From Spartobacteria bacterium (lineage in GTDB: Bacteria > Verrucomicrobiota > Verrucomicrobiia > Chthoniobacterales > UBA10450), in contig PMTM01000006.1 in NCBI GenBank assembly GCA_003167365.1, positions 330,391-394,390 of the forward strand: a DNA stretch of 64,000 nt, written 5' to 3'. Position numbers and translations under genes: made by a program. This document shows positions 53,309 to 61,739 of this stretch, one piece after another. Numbering within the stretch: position 1 is the stretch's first letter; every line of letters starts with the position of its first letter. Below the pieces are notes generated by a model. The model was not told the origin of the DNA. It saw only the letters and a program-made list of their open reading frames with translations, and made no database searches.

Positions 53309-53560
53309 ATGAAAAACCTCCTAGTCCTAATCGCGTTCATCCTTATCGGCTGCGCAGCGCAAATGGACGTGCGTTCAACGTCTACCGCAGAGCTTGAGAG
53401 GCGAAGAACGGAAATAAATCGCAAACTCGCTGAGGATGATATGGGAGTCGCATGGGGTGTAACTCGCTGGGTGAGCCATGCGAGCGAAAAAAGTAATATA
53501 ATAAAAGAGAAGCAGGCCATCGACGCGGAGCTATTGCGCCGGAAGAAAACAAATCACTGA
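53309..53560 (+). CDS. Small lipoprotein
   Basis: An 83-residue protein. Signal MKNLLVLIAFILIGCAAQ has a lipobox LIGC, so it is lipid-anchored after Cys15. The mature part is helical and charged (TAELERRRTEINRKLAEDD). No family recognised. ATG 53309 is chosen. Confidence 0.65.
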   Translation: MKNLLVLIAFILIGCAAQMDVRSTSTAELERRRTEINRKLAEDDMGVAWGVTRWVSHASEKSNIIKEKQAIDAELLRRKKTNH

Positions 53561-53574
53561 TTCAAACTGTACCA

Positions 53575-53991
53575 CTACCTTGTTGCGGCGAGACTTACTA
53601 CATAAGCGAGTGTGGCTACGACTCCGTACCCGAGGAGGACGAGGTGCAGCAACCACAGTTTTGGTGGAAGCGGCATCGGGATAAGCAACTGATAGAACGT
53701 ATTCGCGATCCAGAATCCAGTCATCGCGAGCAGCACGCCGCGGTCAGGCGGCAAGGATCTATACAATCTGCGGAGCGCAACGAACGTCAGAATGCCCCCG
53801 GCCAGGAGAAGGAAACTGAAAAAGAAGTTGATCGAGAAAAGTGCCCATTGAATCACGCCGGGAATTTTCTTCACGAAGGCGTCCCAATGAAACATGGAGG
53901 GCAAGAAAAAATGATAGGCACCCATCGCGCAGGAACTTGATGCGGCAACGGCTAGTGCGACCTTCCCGATACGAGCACGGGTCACGCGCAT
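53575..53991 (-). CDS. Four-TM membrane protein
   Basis: A 138-residue protein with four predicted helices (about 9-28, 47-72, 84-103 and 111-134). FLPSMFHWDAFVKKIP and LPPDRGVLLAMTGFWIANTFYQ are its most distinctive parts. No family recognised; convergent with the lipoprotein gene. Confidence 0.55.
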   Translation of the reverse strand: MRVTRARIGKVALAVAASSSCAMGAYHFFLPSMFHWDAFVKKIPGVIQWALFSINFFFSFLLLAGGILTFVALRRLYRSLPPDRGVLLAMTGFWIANTFYQLLIPMPLPPKLWLLHLVLLGYGVVATLAYVVSLAATR

Positions 53992-54100
53992 TCCTCCGCG
54001 AATTTAATGTGAGTGGCGAAGACTTTCGTAATTATTTCCGTTAGCCTTTCCTCAGCGGAATTACAACGTCTTTGCACGTCCGCTCCATCTTGCGAAAGGT

Positions 54101-54136
54101 AAATAACGAGGAGCGAACTTTCCGAAATCCGAGATC
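54101..54136 (+). repeat. 36-bp direct repeat, right copy
   Basis: Second copy of the repeat at 53178. It ends 20 bp from the 3' end of tRNA-Thr, a place where integrated segments often end. Confidence 0.8.
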
Positions 54137-54155
54137 CGCAATCCGAAATTGAGAG

Positions 54156-54228
<73 letters not shown>

Positions 54229-54632
54229 GCGGGCGGCAAAGATTACATCCGGCAGAGAGAGGGGCAAGCGCGCCCGGCAAATTTGTTTGGCCACGGATGA
54301 ACACGGATAAGAACCAATCTGTGTTTCATCCGTGTTGATCTGTGGCAAGGCCTCTATTCGAGGATCCGATACAGGTGGAGAAAGCAGAGCGGCTGAGACA
54401 GCCGCCGCTACATCGATCAATCAGGAATTTAGGAAAGCAGGAAAAGGACAATCTTCCGCTTAGATCCTGTGTTCCTGCTTTCCTGATTCGCTATTTCTAC
54501 AACTACAAAGCGACTGAGACAGCCGCCTCTACACCGGCAGATCAATTAGGAATTTAGGAAAGCAGGAAAAGAAGAACTTGGCGCTCAGATTCCTGTGTTC
54601 CTGATCCGCCGTCTGACACAGACGGCCTACAA
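54229..54632. repeat. Repeat cluster between tRNA-Thr and pal
   Basis: About 400 bp with no gene. 54290-54346 is a gene-free version of the CCACGGAT inverted repeat: CCACGGATGAACACGGAT, an 8-nt or so spacer, then its near complement. 54379-54633 holds two tandem modules of about 125-130 bp, each with a CTGAGACAGCCGCC hairpin, then AGGAATTTAGGAAAGCAGG and its partner TGTGTTCCTG. A third hairpin, CCGTCTGACACAGACGG, ends the cluster. Confidence 0.7.
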
Positions 54633-55175
54633 CTATTTGATGACGCCGACTTCGGCGCGGCGGTTCTTGGCCCAGGCCGATTCGTTTTGGCCGGAATCGG
54701 CGGGCATTTCCATGCCGAAGCTGACGGTTTGAATACGGCTGGCATCGACGCCTTGGGAAATTAGGGCTTCGCGGACCGCGCCAGCGCGTCGATCGCCCAG
54801 GCCGCGATTGTATTCGGCGGTGCCACGGTCATCGGTGAAGCCGGCAATAATAATTTCGGGCGAACCGTTTTTCATGAAGTTGGCGATCTCCTGAATTTTG
54901 CCGCTCTCGGCGGAGCGAATCGACTGACTATCAAAGTCAAAGTAGATCGGATGGAATTGACCACGTTGAACGTTGCCTCCGAAAAAGGAAGTGCCTTCGC
55001 GCCGTTCGGGCAACGGCGTGCCGTTGACGTAATCGCCAGTGGTGCCGACATCGGAGCCGCCGCGGTTGCTGGTTCCTTTTTGTCCGCAGCCGGTGCTGCC
55101 GAAAAGAAGAGCGAGAAATGCAATCGACGAGAGAAGATTGAGTGGGTGTCGATCTGACCGCGGCGATGTCGTCAT
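54633..55175 (-). CDS. pal: Peptidoglycan-associated lipoprotein (Pal/OmpA family)
   Basis: A 180-residue lipoprotein. Signal and lipobox FGSTGCGQ (Cys about 30) are followed by an OmpA-like domain (about 75-180): PIYFDFDSQSIR, IIIAGFTDDRGTAEYNRGLGD with the Asp and Arg that bind diaminopimelate, ISQGVDASRIQTVSFG and KNRRAEV. Pal links the outer membrane to the wall. No tolB or tolA is adjacent, which is unusual. Confidence 0.88.
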   Translation of the reverse strand: MTTSPRSDRHPLNLLSSIAFLALLFGSTGCGQKGTSNRGGSDVGTTGDYVNGTPLPERREGTSFFGGNVQRGQFHPIYFDFDSQSIRSAESGKIQEIANFMKNGSPEIIIAGFTDDRGTAEYNRGLGDRRAGAVREALISQGVDASRIQTVSFGMEMPADSGQNESAWAKNRRAEVGVIK

Positions 55176-55220
55176 AGGTTTCGGCAAAATAGCGGGTGAG
55201 CAACTGCGCGCAAGCCGTCG

Positions 55221-56102
55221 CTACGCCGTTCCACCAAAGGCGCGGCGAAGAGTAGCCCAAAAGCCTTTCGGCCGGGTTGAGTCTCCACGGCGCGCGACCA
55301 AGACGGTACATTTCGCGCGATTCAAAATGCCGCGGGTGAGATCGCCCATGATGTAATGACGGAACGGACCGGTGGCCTGCGAAGAGCCGGTGACGATCAA
55401 ATCGTGCTGCCCGTCGCGCGCTTCCTTGAAAACTTCGTCCAGGACGAGGCCGTGCCGGACACGGATCTCCGCCGGCACGTCGAGTTTTTCGAGCGTCTCC
55501 TTTTGCGCGCGCAAATTTTCGCCCAGCTCCGAGCCGGAAGCGAGCAAGCGATCGACGTCTTCTTCGAGTTGCACGAGATCGGCATACATCGCCGGCGGCT
55601 CCGCCATGACGTGCAAGAGAGTAACGGACGCACCGGCGCAAGCCGCGAGCTGGCCGGTGAGCCGAACGGCATCGTCGATGAATTGTTTTCCACCGGTGCA
55701 AACGAGGAAACGCTTGAGCTGTTCGCATTCGCCGGTGACGACCAAGACCGGCGAGTGCGCCGCTTTGACCGCTTCGTAAGTCTTTGCCGAGCGCAGATAA
55801 AGACCGGACGGACCTTTGCCGCGAGTCCCGATCACGGTGAGATCGAATTTGTCAGTGGCGGTAAATTGGACAATCTGCTGAATCGGATCGCCGGCGCGCA
55901 AGACGATCTCGACGTTCAATCCATGGGCGCGCAATGATTCCGCTTCTTTGTCCAGCGCGGCGCGCAATGGCTGTTCGTCGCGCGATTGCTCGGCGATGCC
56001 AAATAATGTGATCGCGGCCTGGCATTGCCCGATCAACAAACTAGTCAGACGCGCCGCGTTATCGGAAGAAGGCATGCCGTCGCTGCAAATTAGAATCTTC
56101 AT
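55221..56102 (-). CDS. Tandem universal stress protein (two Usp domains)
   Basis: A 293-residue protein with two Usp folds. Domain 1 (about 1-125) starts MKILICSDGMPSSDNAARL and has VIGTRGKGPSG; domain 2 (about 128-275) has FLVCTGGKQFIDDAVRL and IVTGSSQATGPFRHYIMGD, the GxxG(x9)GS/T-type ATP loop near the end. It lies 6 nt after a TauE/SafE transporter on the same strand, so it may regulate that transporter. Confidence 0.85.
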   Translation of the reverse strand: MKILICSDGMPSSDNAARLTSLLIGQCQAAITLFGIAEQSRDEQPLRAALDKEAESLRAHGLNVEIVLRAGDPIQQIVQFTATDKFDLTVIGTRGKGPSGLYLRSAKTYEAVKAAHSPVLVVTGECEQLKRFLVCTGGKQFIDDAVRLTGQLAACAGASVTLLHVMAEPPAMYADLVQLEEDVDRLLASGSELGENLRAQKETLEKLDVPAEIRVRHGLVLDEVFKEARDGQHDLIVTGSSQATGPFRHYIMGDLTRGILNRAKCTVLVARRGDSTRPKGFWATLRRAFGGTA

Positions 56103-56108
56103 CGCGGG

Positions 56109-57035
56109 TTACAATTTATGGCCGCTCCAGAGCGTGTAGATGACGATGACGACGCCGATCAGCGGCAGCGGCACAAAGGCGAGCCGAATTTTCGGGCCGG
56201 TAAAATATTGGGTGCAAATGGCGCCGATTTGCGCGCCGATGGCAGCGCCCGTGTTCATGACGAGCGCGATCAGAATATCGACGTTGCCTTTGATCGCGTG
56301 GGAGAACGTTCCATAACTGGCCGAGATAATAATCTCAAATAAATCCGTCCCGACCGCGAGATGGGTGGGAATCCCGAGGAGATAAACCATCGACGGCATC
56401 CGAATGTAACCGGCGCCGCCGCCGAGAAAACCGCTGAACACACCGCCGACGAAGGAAACGATAATAATCACCCAAAGCGAAATTGATTTTACGCCGGAAA
56501 CTGGCAACGAAACCATCGGCCAAATTTTCATGCGCTGGATGGCGCGAGTAGCCGGTTTGAAGGCCGATTCATCTCGTTTCCTCTCGGGGCCTTTCAGGTT
56601 AGCGCGCGGCGCCTTGTTCTTTTGCATCTGAAAAGTTTTCCAGCTCTCCCAAATCATGAATGAAGAGATGCCCAAGTAAACGGCGATGGAAACGATGCTG
56701 ACGACCGTGTTGACGTTGCCGGCACGCTTCAGCATTTGAATCAATTGCGCGCCGACTTCCGCGCCGCCGATCGTGCCGATGGCCATGATCAAACCGAGGC
56801 GAAGATCGATATTTCCGAGCGCGCGGTGGCGTTTCGCCGCCACCACCGATTTGCCGACGATGTGGGCGAGATCGGTGCCGACCGCAAAGTTCCAATCCAG
56901 GCCGGCCAAGCGCAGCGCCGGACCGGCAATAAAGCTGCCGCCCACTCCGAAAAATCCGCCCATGATGCCAATTAAGAATCCGACGATGGCCAGATAAATC
57001 GGACTGATGTGCGCGCCGGAGATCGGGAAAAACAT
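56109..57035 (-). CDS. TauE/SafE-family anion exporter
   Basis: A 308-residue permease with about eight helices in two repeats. IGIMGGFFGVGGSFIAGPAL near 23 and VGGVFSGFLGGGAGYIRMPS near 197 are the paired signature, each followed by AVGTDL. Members move sulfite, sulfonates or other organosulfur anions. A central basic linker (about 140-170) separates the halves. Co-transcribed with the Usp gene and a small membrane gene. Confidence 0.88.
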   Translation of the reverse strand: MFFPISGAHISPIYLAIVGFLIGIMGGFFGVGGSFIAGPALRLAGLDWNFAVGTDLAHIVGKSVVAAKRHRALGNIDLRLGLIMAIGTIGGAEVGAQLIQMLKRAGNVNTVVSIVSIAVYLGISSFMIWESWKTFQMQKNKAPRANLKGPERKRDESAFKPATRAIQRMKIWPMVSLPVSGVKSISLWVIIIVSFVGGVFSGFLGGGAGYIRMPSMVYLLGIPTHLAVGTDLFEIIISASYGTFSHAIKGNVDILIALVMNTGAAIGAQIGAICTQYFTGPKIRLAFVPLPLIGVVIVIYTLWSGHKL

Positions 57036-57038
57036 GGC

Positions 57039-57281
57039 TTACTCGGAGCGTCCGCGAATCATGCGCAGCAAAAGTGTGGTCAGGCTTTCGAGAACAACGG
57101 CCTGGCCGATGATGAGAAGAATCGCTGTGCCCGCGTAAGTGGTCCGGTGATGGAGTTCAAGCTGGAGCAGCCAGTCCCCCAGGAAATGAAGCACGAGAAA
57201 AAAATACCCGACGACGAGCGCGGCATAGACCACCAGCTCGACCGCAAATGCGCGCAGGGTTTTGGCGGTGTCGGCTTTCAT
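57039..57281 (-). CDS. Small two-TM membrane protein
   Basis: An 80-residue protein, 3 nt before the TauE/SafE gene. Helices at about 12-37 and 48-67. No family recognised; the spacing makes it the first gene of the membrane protein-TauE-Usp operon. Confidence 0.65.
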   Translation of the reverse strand: MKADTAKTLRAFAVELVVYAALVVGYFFLVLHFLGDWLLQLELHHRTTYAGTAILLIIGQAVVLESLTTLLLRMIRGRSE

Positions 57282-57418
57282 TTTATCAGCGGTGACCGGT
57301 CAACTATTCATCGCCACTCGCCTGTTTGCCAGTTGTGCGCCAGAACGTAAAAGCAAATATCCATTGCGCGACTGGCGTTTCCTTTTAACATTCCACCTCT
57401 CTTTTAATAGGGAGAATT

Positions 57419-57652
57419 ATGGCTGACGCTGCAAACAAATACGCCGAGAACGTATCGGGGAAATTTTATGTCGATGACCAGTGCATCGACTGCGATTTGT
57501 GCCGGGAAACCGCGCCGGCCAATTTCAAACGCAACGACGACGGCGGCCATTCCTACGTTTACAAGCAGTCGGAAACGCCTGAGGAAGAAGCGCTTTGCAA
57601 GGAAGCGATGGAAGGTTGCCCGGTCGAAGCCATCGGGGACAACGGCACGTAA
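57419..57652 (+). CDS. Single-cluster ferredoxin
   Basis: A 77-residue protein with CIDCDLCRE (Cys 22, 25, 28) and GCPVEAIG (Cys 67), a single 4Fe-4S site, plus Cys60 that could form a disulfide. It is of the small monocluster ferredoxin type. A good ribosome site AGGGAGA precedes the ATG. Partner enzymes are not evident. Confidence 0.9.
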   Translation: MADAANKYAENVSGKFYVDDQCIDCDLCRETAPANFKRNDDGGHSYVYKQSETPEEEALCKEAMEGCPVEAIGDNGT

Positions 57653-58564
57653 ATGGTAGGGCGCGACCGCCGGGCGCGCCGTGAATGGGCGACCTTGAAG
57701 CCTAACGCTCAACGCCCAACGCTCAACGCCCAACGCCCAACTCAATCGGCTGTCGCCCTGACTATCGCCGGTTCGGACAGTAGCGCGGGGGCTGGGGTGC
57801 AAGCCGATCTCAAAACCTTCTGTGCGCTTGGTGTCTATGGATTGACGGCCGTGACCTGTGTTGTCGCGGAAACTCCCGGCAAAGTTTCACGGATCGAGCC
57901 GGTCAGCGCGGCACTCGTGCGCGATCAAATCGAAGTGCTTTTCAAAAGCTTTCCGATCGCGGCGATGAAAACCGGACTGCTTTGCTCCGGAGAAATCATT
58001 CTCACGGTCGCGCGCGCGATGGCCGGTATGGCGCGCAATACCGGAAGAAAGATTCCGCTCGTGGTCGATCCGGTGATGGTCGCGACGAGTGGCGATCAGC
58101 TTCTTGGCGCCGGCGCGGTCGAACTGTACGAGACGCAATTATTTCCTCTCGCCACTTTGATCACTCCGAACCTCGACGAAGCCGCGCGATTGCTCGGTAA
58201 AAAAATCAAAGATCAGCAATCAATGGAGAAGGCGGCGAAGACGCTGGCCCGGAAATATGGCATGTCGATCTTGCTGAAGGGCGGGCATCTCTCGGGAGGC
58301 AAAGCGACCGACGTGCTTTTTCATCGCGGAAAGATCACGAAATTTACCGCGCCTTTTCTTCGCGGCGTTGCCACGCACGGAACCGGTTGCACTTATTCGG
58401 CCGCGATCACCGCCGGTTTAGCAAACGGTTTGTCGCTGGAAGCGTCGATCAAACGCGCAAAGAAATTTGTGACGGCAGCCATTCGTCAGCACTTCTGCTG
58501 GCAGACCGGAGCCGGCCGCGCAATTTACGCGCTCAATCATTCGCCGCGGGGCGCGAACGCATAG
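57653..58564 (+). CDS. thiD: Hydroxymethylpyrimidine (phosphate) kinase ThiD
   Basis: A 303-residue ribokinase-fold enzyme of thiamine synthesis. Starting about residue 35: LTIAGSDSSAGAGVQADLKT, VMVATSGDQLL, LITPNLDEAARLLG, ILLKGGHL and the anion hole GTGCTYSAAITAGLA with catalytic role. The first about 34 residues are coded by intergenic-type repeats (see 57697), so the true start may be TTG 57695 or ATG 57653; no better start exists. It is 32 nt overlapping with convergent rnc at the 3' end. Confidence 0.88.
   Translation: MVGRDRRARREWATLKPNAQRPTLNAQRPTQSAVALTIAGSDSSAGAGVQADLKTFCALGVYGLTAVTCVVAETPGKVSRIEPVSAALVRDQIEVLFKSFPIAAMKTGLLCSGEIILTVARAMAGMARNTGRKIPLVVDPVMVATSGDQLLGAGAVELYETQLFPLATLITPNLDEAARLLGKKIKDQQSMEKAAKTLARKYGMSILLKGGHLSGGKATDVLFHRGKITKFTAPFLRGVATHGTGCTYSAAITAGLANGLSLEASIKRAKKFVTAAIRQHFCWQTGAGRAIYALNHSPRGANA
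57697..57742. repeat. CAACGC(C/T)C tandem words within thiD 5' end
   Basis: Five units of the type AACGC(T/C)CAACGCCC in about 46 bp, encoding NAQRPTLNAQRPT in thiD. Upstream, GTAGGGCGCGACCGCCGGGC at 57656 is also repeat-like. The block looks like intergenic repeat sequence captured into the coding frame. Confidence 0.6.
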
Positions 58565-59297
58565 CGCCTCTCGGATTTTTCTTTTGAGATGCTTCGGAGC
58601 GGTCGAGACGATCGCGTTTCTCCCAAAGTTTGTTTTCCATTGCCACTTCCGCGGCCGCTGTTTCCGCCTGTTTCTTGCTGCTCCCTTTGCCCTGTCCGAG
58701 GTTCAGTTCTTCCCATATCACTTCGACGACAAACGTCTTGGCGTGCTCGGGTCCGCTTTGCGAGATCAGTTTGTACACCGGACTGCGCGGTGAAATGCTT
58801 TGCAGCAATTCCTGCAAATGACCTTTTGGGTTGATGTCGGTCGGCTCCTCCTCCAATAGATCGAGATCGGGCCGCGCCTGTGCGAGAATGAACTTCCGCG
58901 CCATCTTCAAATCGCTGTCGAGATAAATTGCACCGATGAGCGCTTCGAACGCGTCGGCCAATGTCGATGCGCGCGCGCGGCCACCGCTGGCTTCTTCGCC
59001 GCGCCCCATCATTAGATAGCTCCCGAGATCCAGCGCCAGCGCGTGTTTCTTCAAGGTGTCGCGCGAAACCAGGCGCGAACGGAGTTTCGTCAATTGTCCT
59101 TCAGGTTCGGTATGAAAATGCCCGTAAAGATGTTCGGTAATGACGAGTTGAAGAATGGCGTCGCCGAGAAATTCCAGGCGTTGATTATCGAACTCTTGCC
59201 GCTGCGCCTCGTGGCGCACGCTAGGATGAGTCAGCGCCTCGGCCAGCAGAAGCGGATTGCGGAATTTGTAATCAATGCGTTTTTCGAGCGGGTTCAC
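58533..59297 (-). CDS. rnc: Ribonuclease III
   Basis: A 254-residue double-strand-specific RNase. The signature NQRLEFLGDAIL near 38-49 carries the catalytic acidic residues, with DAFEALIGAIYLD near 112; a dsRNA-binding domain follows (about 155-225, NPKGHLQELLQ to KKQAETAAAEVAM). GTG 59297 starts 1 nt after the S41-like stop. A basic C-terminal tail is extra. It is the last gene of the purD-S41-rnc run. Confidence 0.93.
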   Translation of the reverse strand: MNPLEKRIDYKFRNPLLLAEALTHPSVRHEAQRQEFDNQRLEFLGDAILQLVITEHLYGHFHTEPEGQLTKLRSRLVSRDTLKKHALALDLGSYLMMGRGEEASGGRARASTLADAFEALIGAIYLDSDLKMARKFILAQARPDLDLLEEEPTDINPKGHLQELLQSISPRSPVYKLISQSGPEHAKTFVVEVIWEELNLGQGKGSSKKQAETAAAEVAMENKLWEKRDRLDRSEASQKKNPRGAMRSRPAAND

Positions 59298-59298
59298 G

Positions 59299-60387
59299 TT
59301 AGCGCTTCTGATAAATCGCGAGCGACGTGACCAGATCGATTGCGCGCTGCAAAACAGAATCGCGCGGAGTTTTTTCCGACGCTCGGCTGCGGCGTTGTTC
59401 CAAACTTTCCAGTTCCGGGTTTGTTCCCGCGAGCAGCGCAGCCTCATTCATGTGCGGCCGCTCCGTTTCGTAAACGAACGGCCCCACTCCTTTTTCAGCG
59501 CTCAACTGGAAAATTTGCCACTTGTCCACGATCGACATTTCGACCGGCAAATCTGGTTTCACGCCCTCCGGAAACAACGGCCGATTTTCAGGGAGGACCG
59601 CTTCCGCTACCGCCACGCGCAAAATTTTCCCGCTGGGAAGCGGCAGATCCGAATATTCGACCGCGCGCCCGGCGGTCGGTTGTCCAATAATCAACGCCTT
59701 TTCATAAAAACGGATCACGCCGGCGAGCGCTTCCGCCGGGCCAGCAGTATCACCATCAGCGAGAATCATCATCGTGCCCTGGTACGCCGGATCGCGGTCC
59801 GAAGTAAAAGAGAGATCCTGGCGCGCGCCTTTCTTGCGCAAGGTGAACAGTAGTTTTCCTTTCGGAGAAAATCGTTTCGCGAACTCGGCTCCGGCCGCAA
59901 AATCGTTGGTCAGCGAGCTATTGCGAAGATCGACGATCAACGCGTCTACTTTTTTCCCGGTGAACTCAGCAAGCTTCTTGTCCATGGCCTGAAGGTTTCC
60001 GCTGGTGAGCGAACCGAGCCGCAGGTAACCGATGTGCCCCTCGAGTAGCTCGCTGTAAAACGGGCTTTCCGCCGGCGCCCCCGCGCGATCGGGCAAGAGA
60101 GCCAACCCATGATTCAATCGCACGAGCAATCCCTCGAGCGTTGCGCGGTTCAATTCGGCTTCCGTAATCGCATCCGGATTCGTGAAGTTACTTTTTAAGA
60201 GCGTGATCGCGGCCTGCAGATCGGCGGCGTTTAACGAATTGACCAGGTCTTCCGTTGTTGGCGTCGGTGTCGGCGACGCTTTCGCGGCGGGTTTGGTCGC
60301 GGATGGCGAGGGAGCGGGAGATTGCGCAAACGCATTCGCCACAGCCAAAACGGCGATTCCCGCCGCGGAGATAAACCGGAAACTCAT
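59299..60387 (-). CDS. S41-peptidase-like protein lacking catalytic Ser and Lys
   Basis: A 362-residue exported protein (signal AAGIAVLAVANAFAQS, then a Pro/Thr linker). The S41 core is clear: IGYLRLGSLTSGN near 119, VDALIVDLRNSSL near 147, then MMILADGDTAGPAEALAGVI near 206. In active enzymes the last is GxTASASEILAG; here the Ser position is Gly216, and the Lys of TxGKG is Arg241 (PTAGRAVEY). No PDZ domain is evident. It is probably a non-catalytic binder. Confidence 0.75.
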   Translation of the reverse strand: MSFRFISAAGIAVLAVANAFAQSPAPSPSATKPAAKASPTPTPTTEDLVNSLNAADLQAAITLLKSNFTNPDAITEAELNRATLEGLLVRLNHGLALLPDRAGAPAESPFYSELLEGHIGYLRLGSLTSGNLQAMDKKLAEFTGKKVDALIVDLRNSSLTNDFAAGAEFAKRFSPKGKLLFTLRKKGARQDLSFTSDRDPAYQGTMMILADGDTAGPAEALAGVIRFYEKALIIGQPTAGRAVEYSDLPLPSGKILRVAVAEAVLPENRPLFPEGVKPDLPVEMSIVDKWQIFQLSAEKGVGPFVYETERPHMNEAALLAGTNPELESLEQRRSRASEKTPRDSVLQRAIDLVTSLAIYQKR

Positions 60388-60402
60388 TGGTGGAGCGCGA
60401 CC

Positions 60403-61674
60403 TTATCCGGAACTACGCGCGAGAGCAATATCGCGCCGGTAATGACAACCTTCGAAATGGATGCGCGAAACAGCTTCATACGCGCTGGTTCGCGCTGCAT
60501 CAATTGTCGGTCCCAAAGCAGTCACCGCCAGAACGCGTCCGCCGGCAGTGACAATTTTACCATTCACACGCTTCGTTCCGGCATGAAAAATCTGAACATC
60601 ATCCAGCTTCGCTACCTCATCGAGGCCTGAAATCGGTTTCCCGGTTTCGTATTTGTCGGGATAACCGCCGGAAGTGAGCACAACGGTAACGGACGCCCGT
60701 TCGTCCCACGCGATGGTGTGATTGTCGATCTTGCCGTCGATGGTCGCTTCCAACAGCGGGAGCAAATCGGATTTCATTCGCGGTAAGATTGCTTGCGTCT
60801 CCGGGTCGCCGAAGCGGCAATTGAATTCGAGGACGCGCGCGCCATCCGCGCCGATCATGAGGCCGGGGAATAGCAAACCGCGGAACTCGACTCCCTTTTC
60901 GTGTAACCCGCGCAACAGCGGCTGCATGATTTTCTGGTCGAACTGCGTCTCAAGTTCGCGGTTCCAATTGTTCGCCGGACTGAACGCGCCCATGCCGCCG
61001 GTGTTCGGCCCTTTGTCGCCATCGAAAACGCACTTGTGATCGCGTGCGGTTTCGAGCAGGCGATAATTTTTTCCGTCCACCAGTGCATGCAACGAACATT
61101 CCGAGCCGCGTAAAAATTCTTCGATCACAATTCGACGTCCTGCTTCTCCGAAGCGGCCGTGCGTCATCATTTCGTCGATGGTCGATCTTGCCGCGGCGAT
61201 GTCGGGCGCGATGATCACGCCTTTGCCGAGCGCAAGACCGTCGGCCTTGATTACAACCGGAAACTTTACCTCTTCACAGTAACGCAGCGCTTCGTTGCTG
61301 TTAGAGAACGTGTTCGCCAGCGCGGTCGGAATTTTCTGATCGCGCATCAGTTCTTTCGCAAAGATTTTCGAAGATTCGAGTCGCGCCGCGGATTTTGTCG
61401 GACCAAACACGCGCAGTTTTTCGGTTTGGAAGAGATCGACGATCCCCGCGGCGAGCGGATCGTCCGGGCCGACCACGGTTAGATCGACACGATTCTCCTT
61501 CACGAATCGAATCAACGTGGAGAAATCGGTCGCGGGAATCGCAACGTTCTCCGACAATTGCCCAGTGCCGGCATTTCCCGGCGCGCAAAAAATGCGATCG
61601 ACGCCGGGCGATTGCGTCAATTTCCAAACGAGCGCGTGTTCGCGTCCGCCGCTGCCGATCACCAGAATTTTCAT
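60403..61674 (-). CDS. purD: Phosphoribosylamine-glycine ligase
   Basis: A 423-residue ATP-grasp enzyme of purine synthesis. KILVIGSGGREHALVWKL at the start, KADGLALGKGV near 143, HKCVFDGDKGPNTGGMGA near 214, RVLEFNCRFGDPETQ near 281 and SGGYPDKYETG near 331 are diagnostic. One variation is VVGPDDPL where VGPEAPL is usual. It is followed 15 nt later by the S41-like gene. Confidence 0.95.
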   Translation of the reverse strand: MKILVIGSGGREHALVWKLTQSPGVDRIFCAPGNAGTGQLSENVAIPATDFSTLIRFVKENRVDLTVVGPDDPLAAGIVDLFQTEKLRVFGPTKSAARLESSKIFAKELMRDQKIPTALANTFSNSNEALRYCEEVKFPVVIKADGLALGKGVIIAPDIAAARSTIDEMMTHGRFGEAGRRIVIEEFLRGSECSLHALVDGKNYRLLETARDHKCVFDGDKGPNTGGMGAFSPANNWNRELETQFDQKIMQPLLRGLHEKGVEFRGLLFPGLMIGADGARVLEFNCRFGDPETQAILPRMKSDLLPLLEATIDGKIDNHTIAWDERASVTVVLTSGGYPDKYETGKPISGLDEVAKLDDVQIFHAGTKRVNGKIVTAGGRVLAVTALGPTIDAARTSAYEAVSRIHFEGCHYRRDIALARSSG

Positions 61675-61682
61675 CGCGTAGA

Positions 61683-61739
61683 GTAGCGTAACCGTCTCGG
61701 TTGCGTTTACGCAATTCGCAAGCCAGAGGCTTGCGCTAC
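61683..61739. repeat. GTAGCG...CGCTAC inverted-repeat element
   Basis: A 57-bp element, GTAGCGTAACC... to GCAAGCCAGAGGCTTGCGCTAC. It fills the purD to HtrA gap and supplies the HtrA TAG stop (61736-61738). Confidence 0.65.

Noticed and set aside
54379-54633. CRISPR-like array
   Set aside because: Only two long modules with internal hairpins, no short regular repeats and spacers, and no cas genes.
57697-57742. TPP riboswitch or CRISPR upstream of thiD
   Set aside because: The region is simple CAACGCCC-type tandem words; no THI-box CUGAGA with matching P-arms near thiD. CTGAGA at 54389 and 54513 belongs to hairpin repeats.
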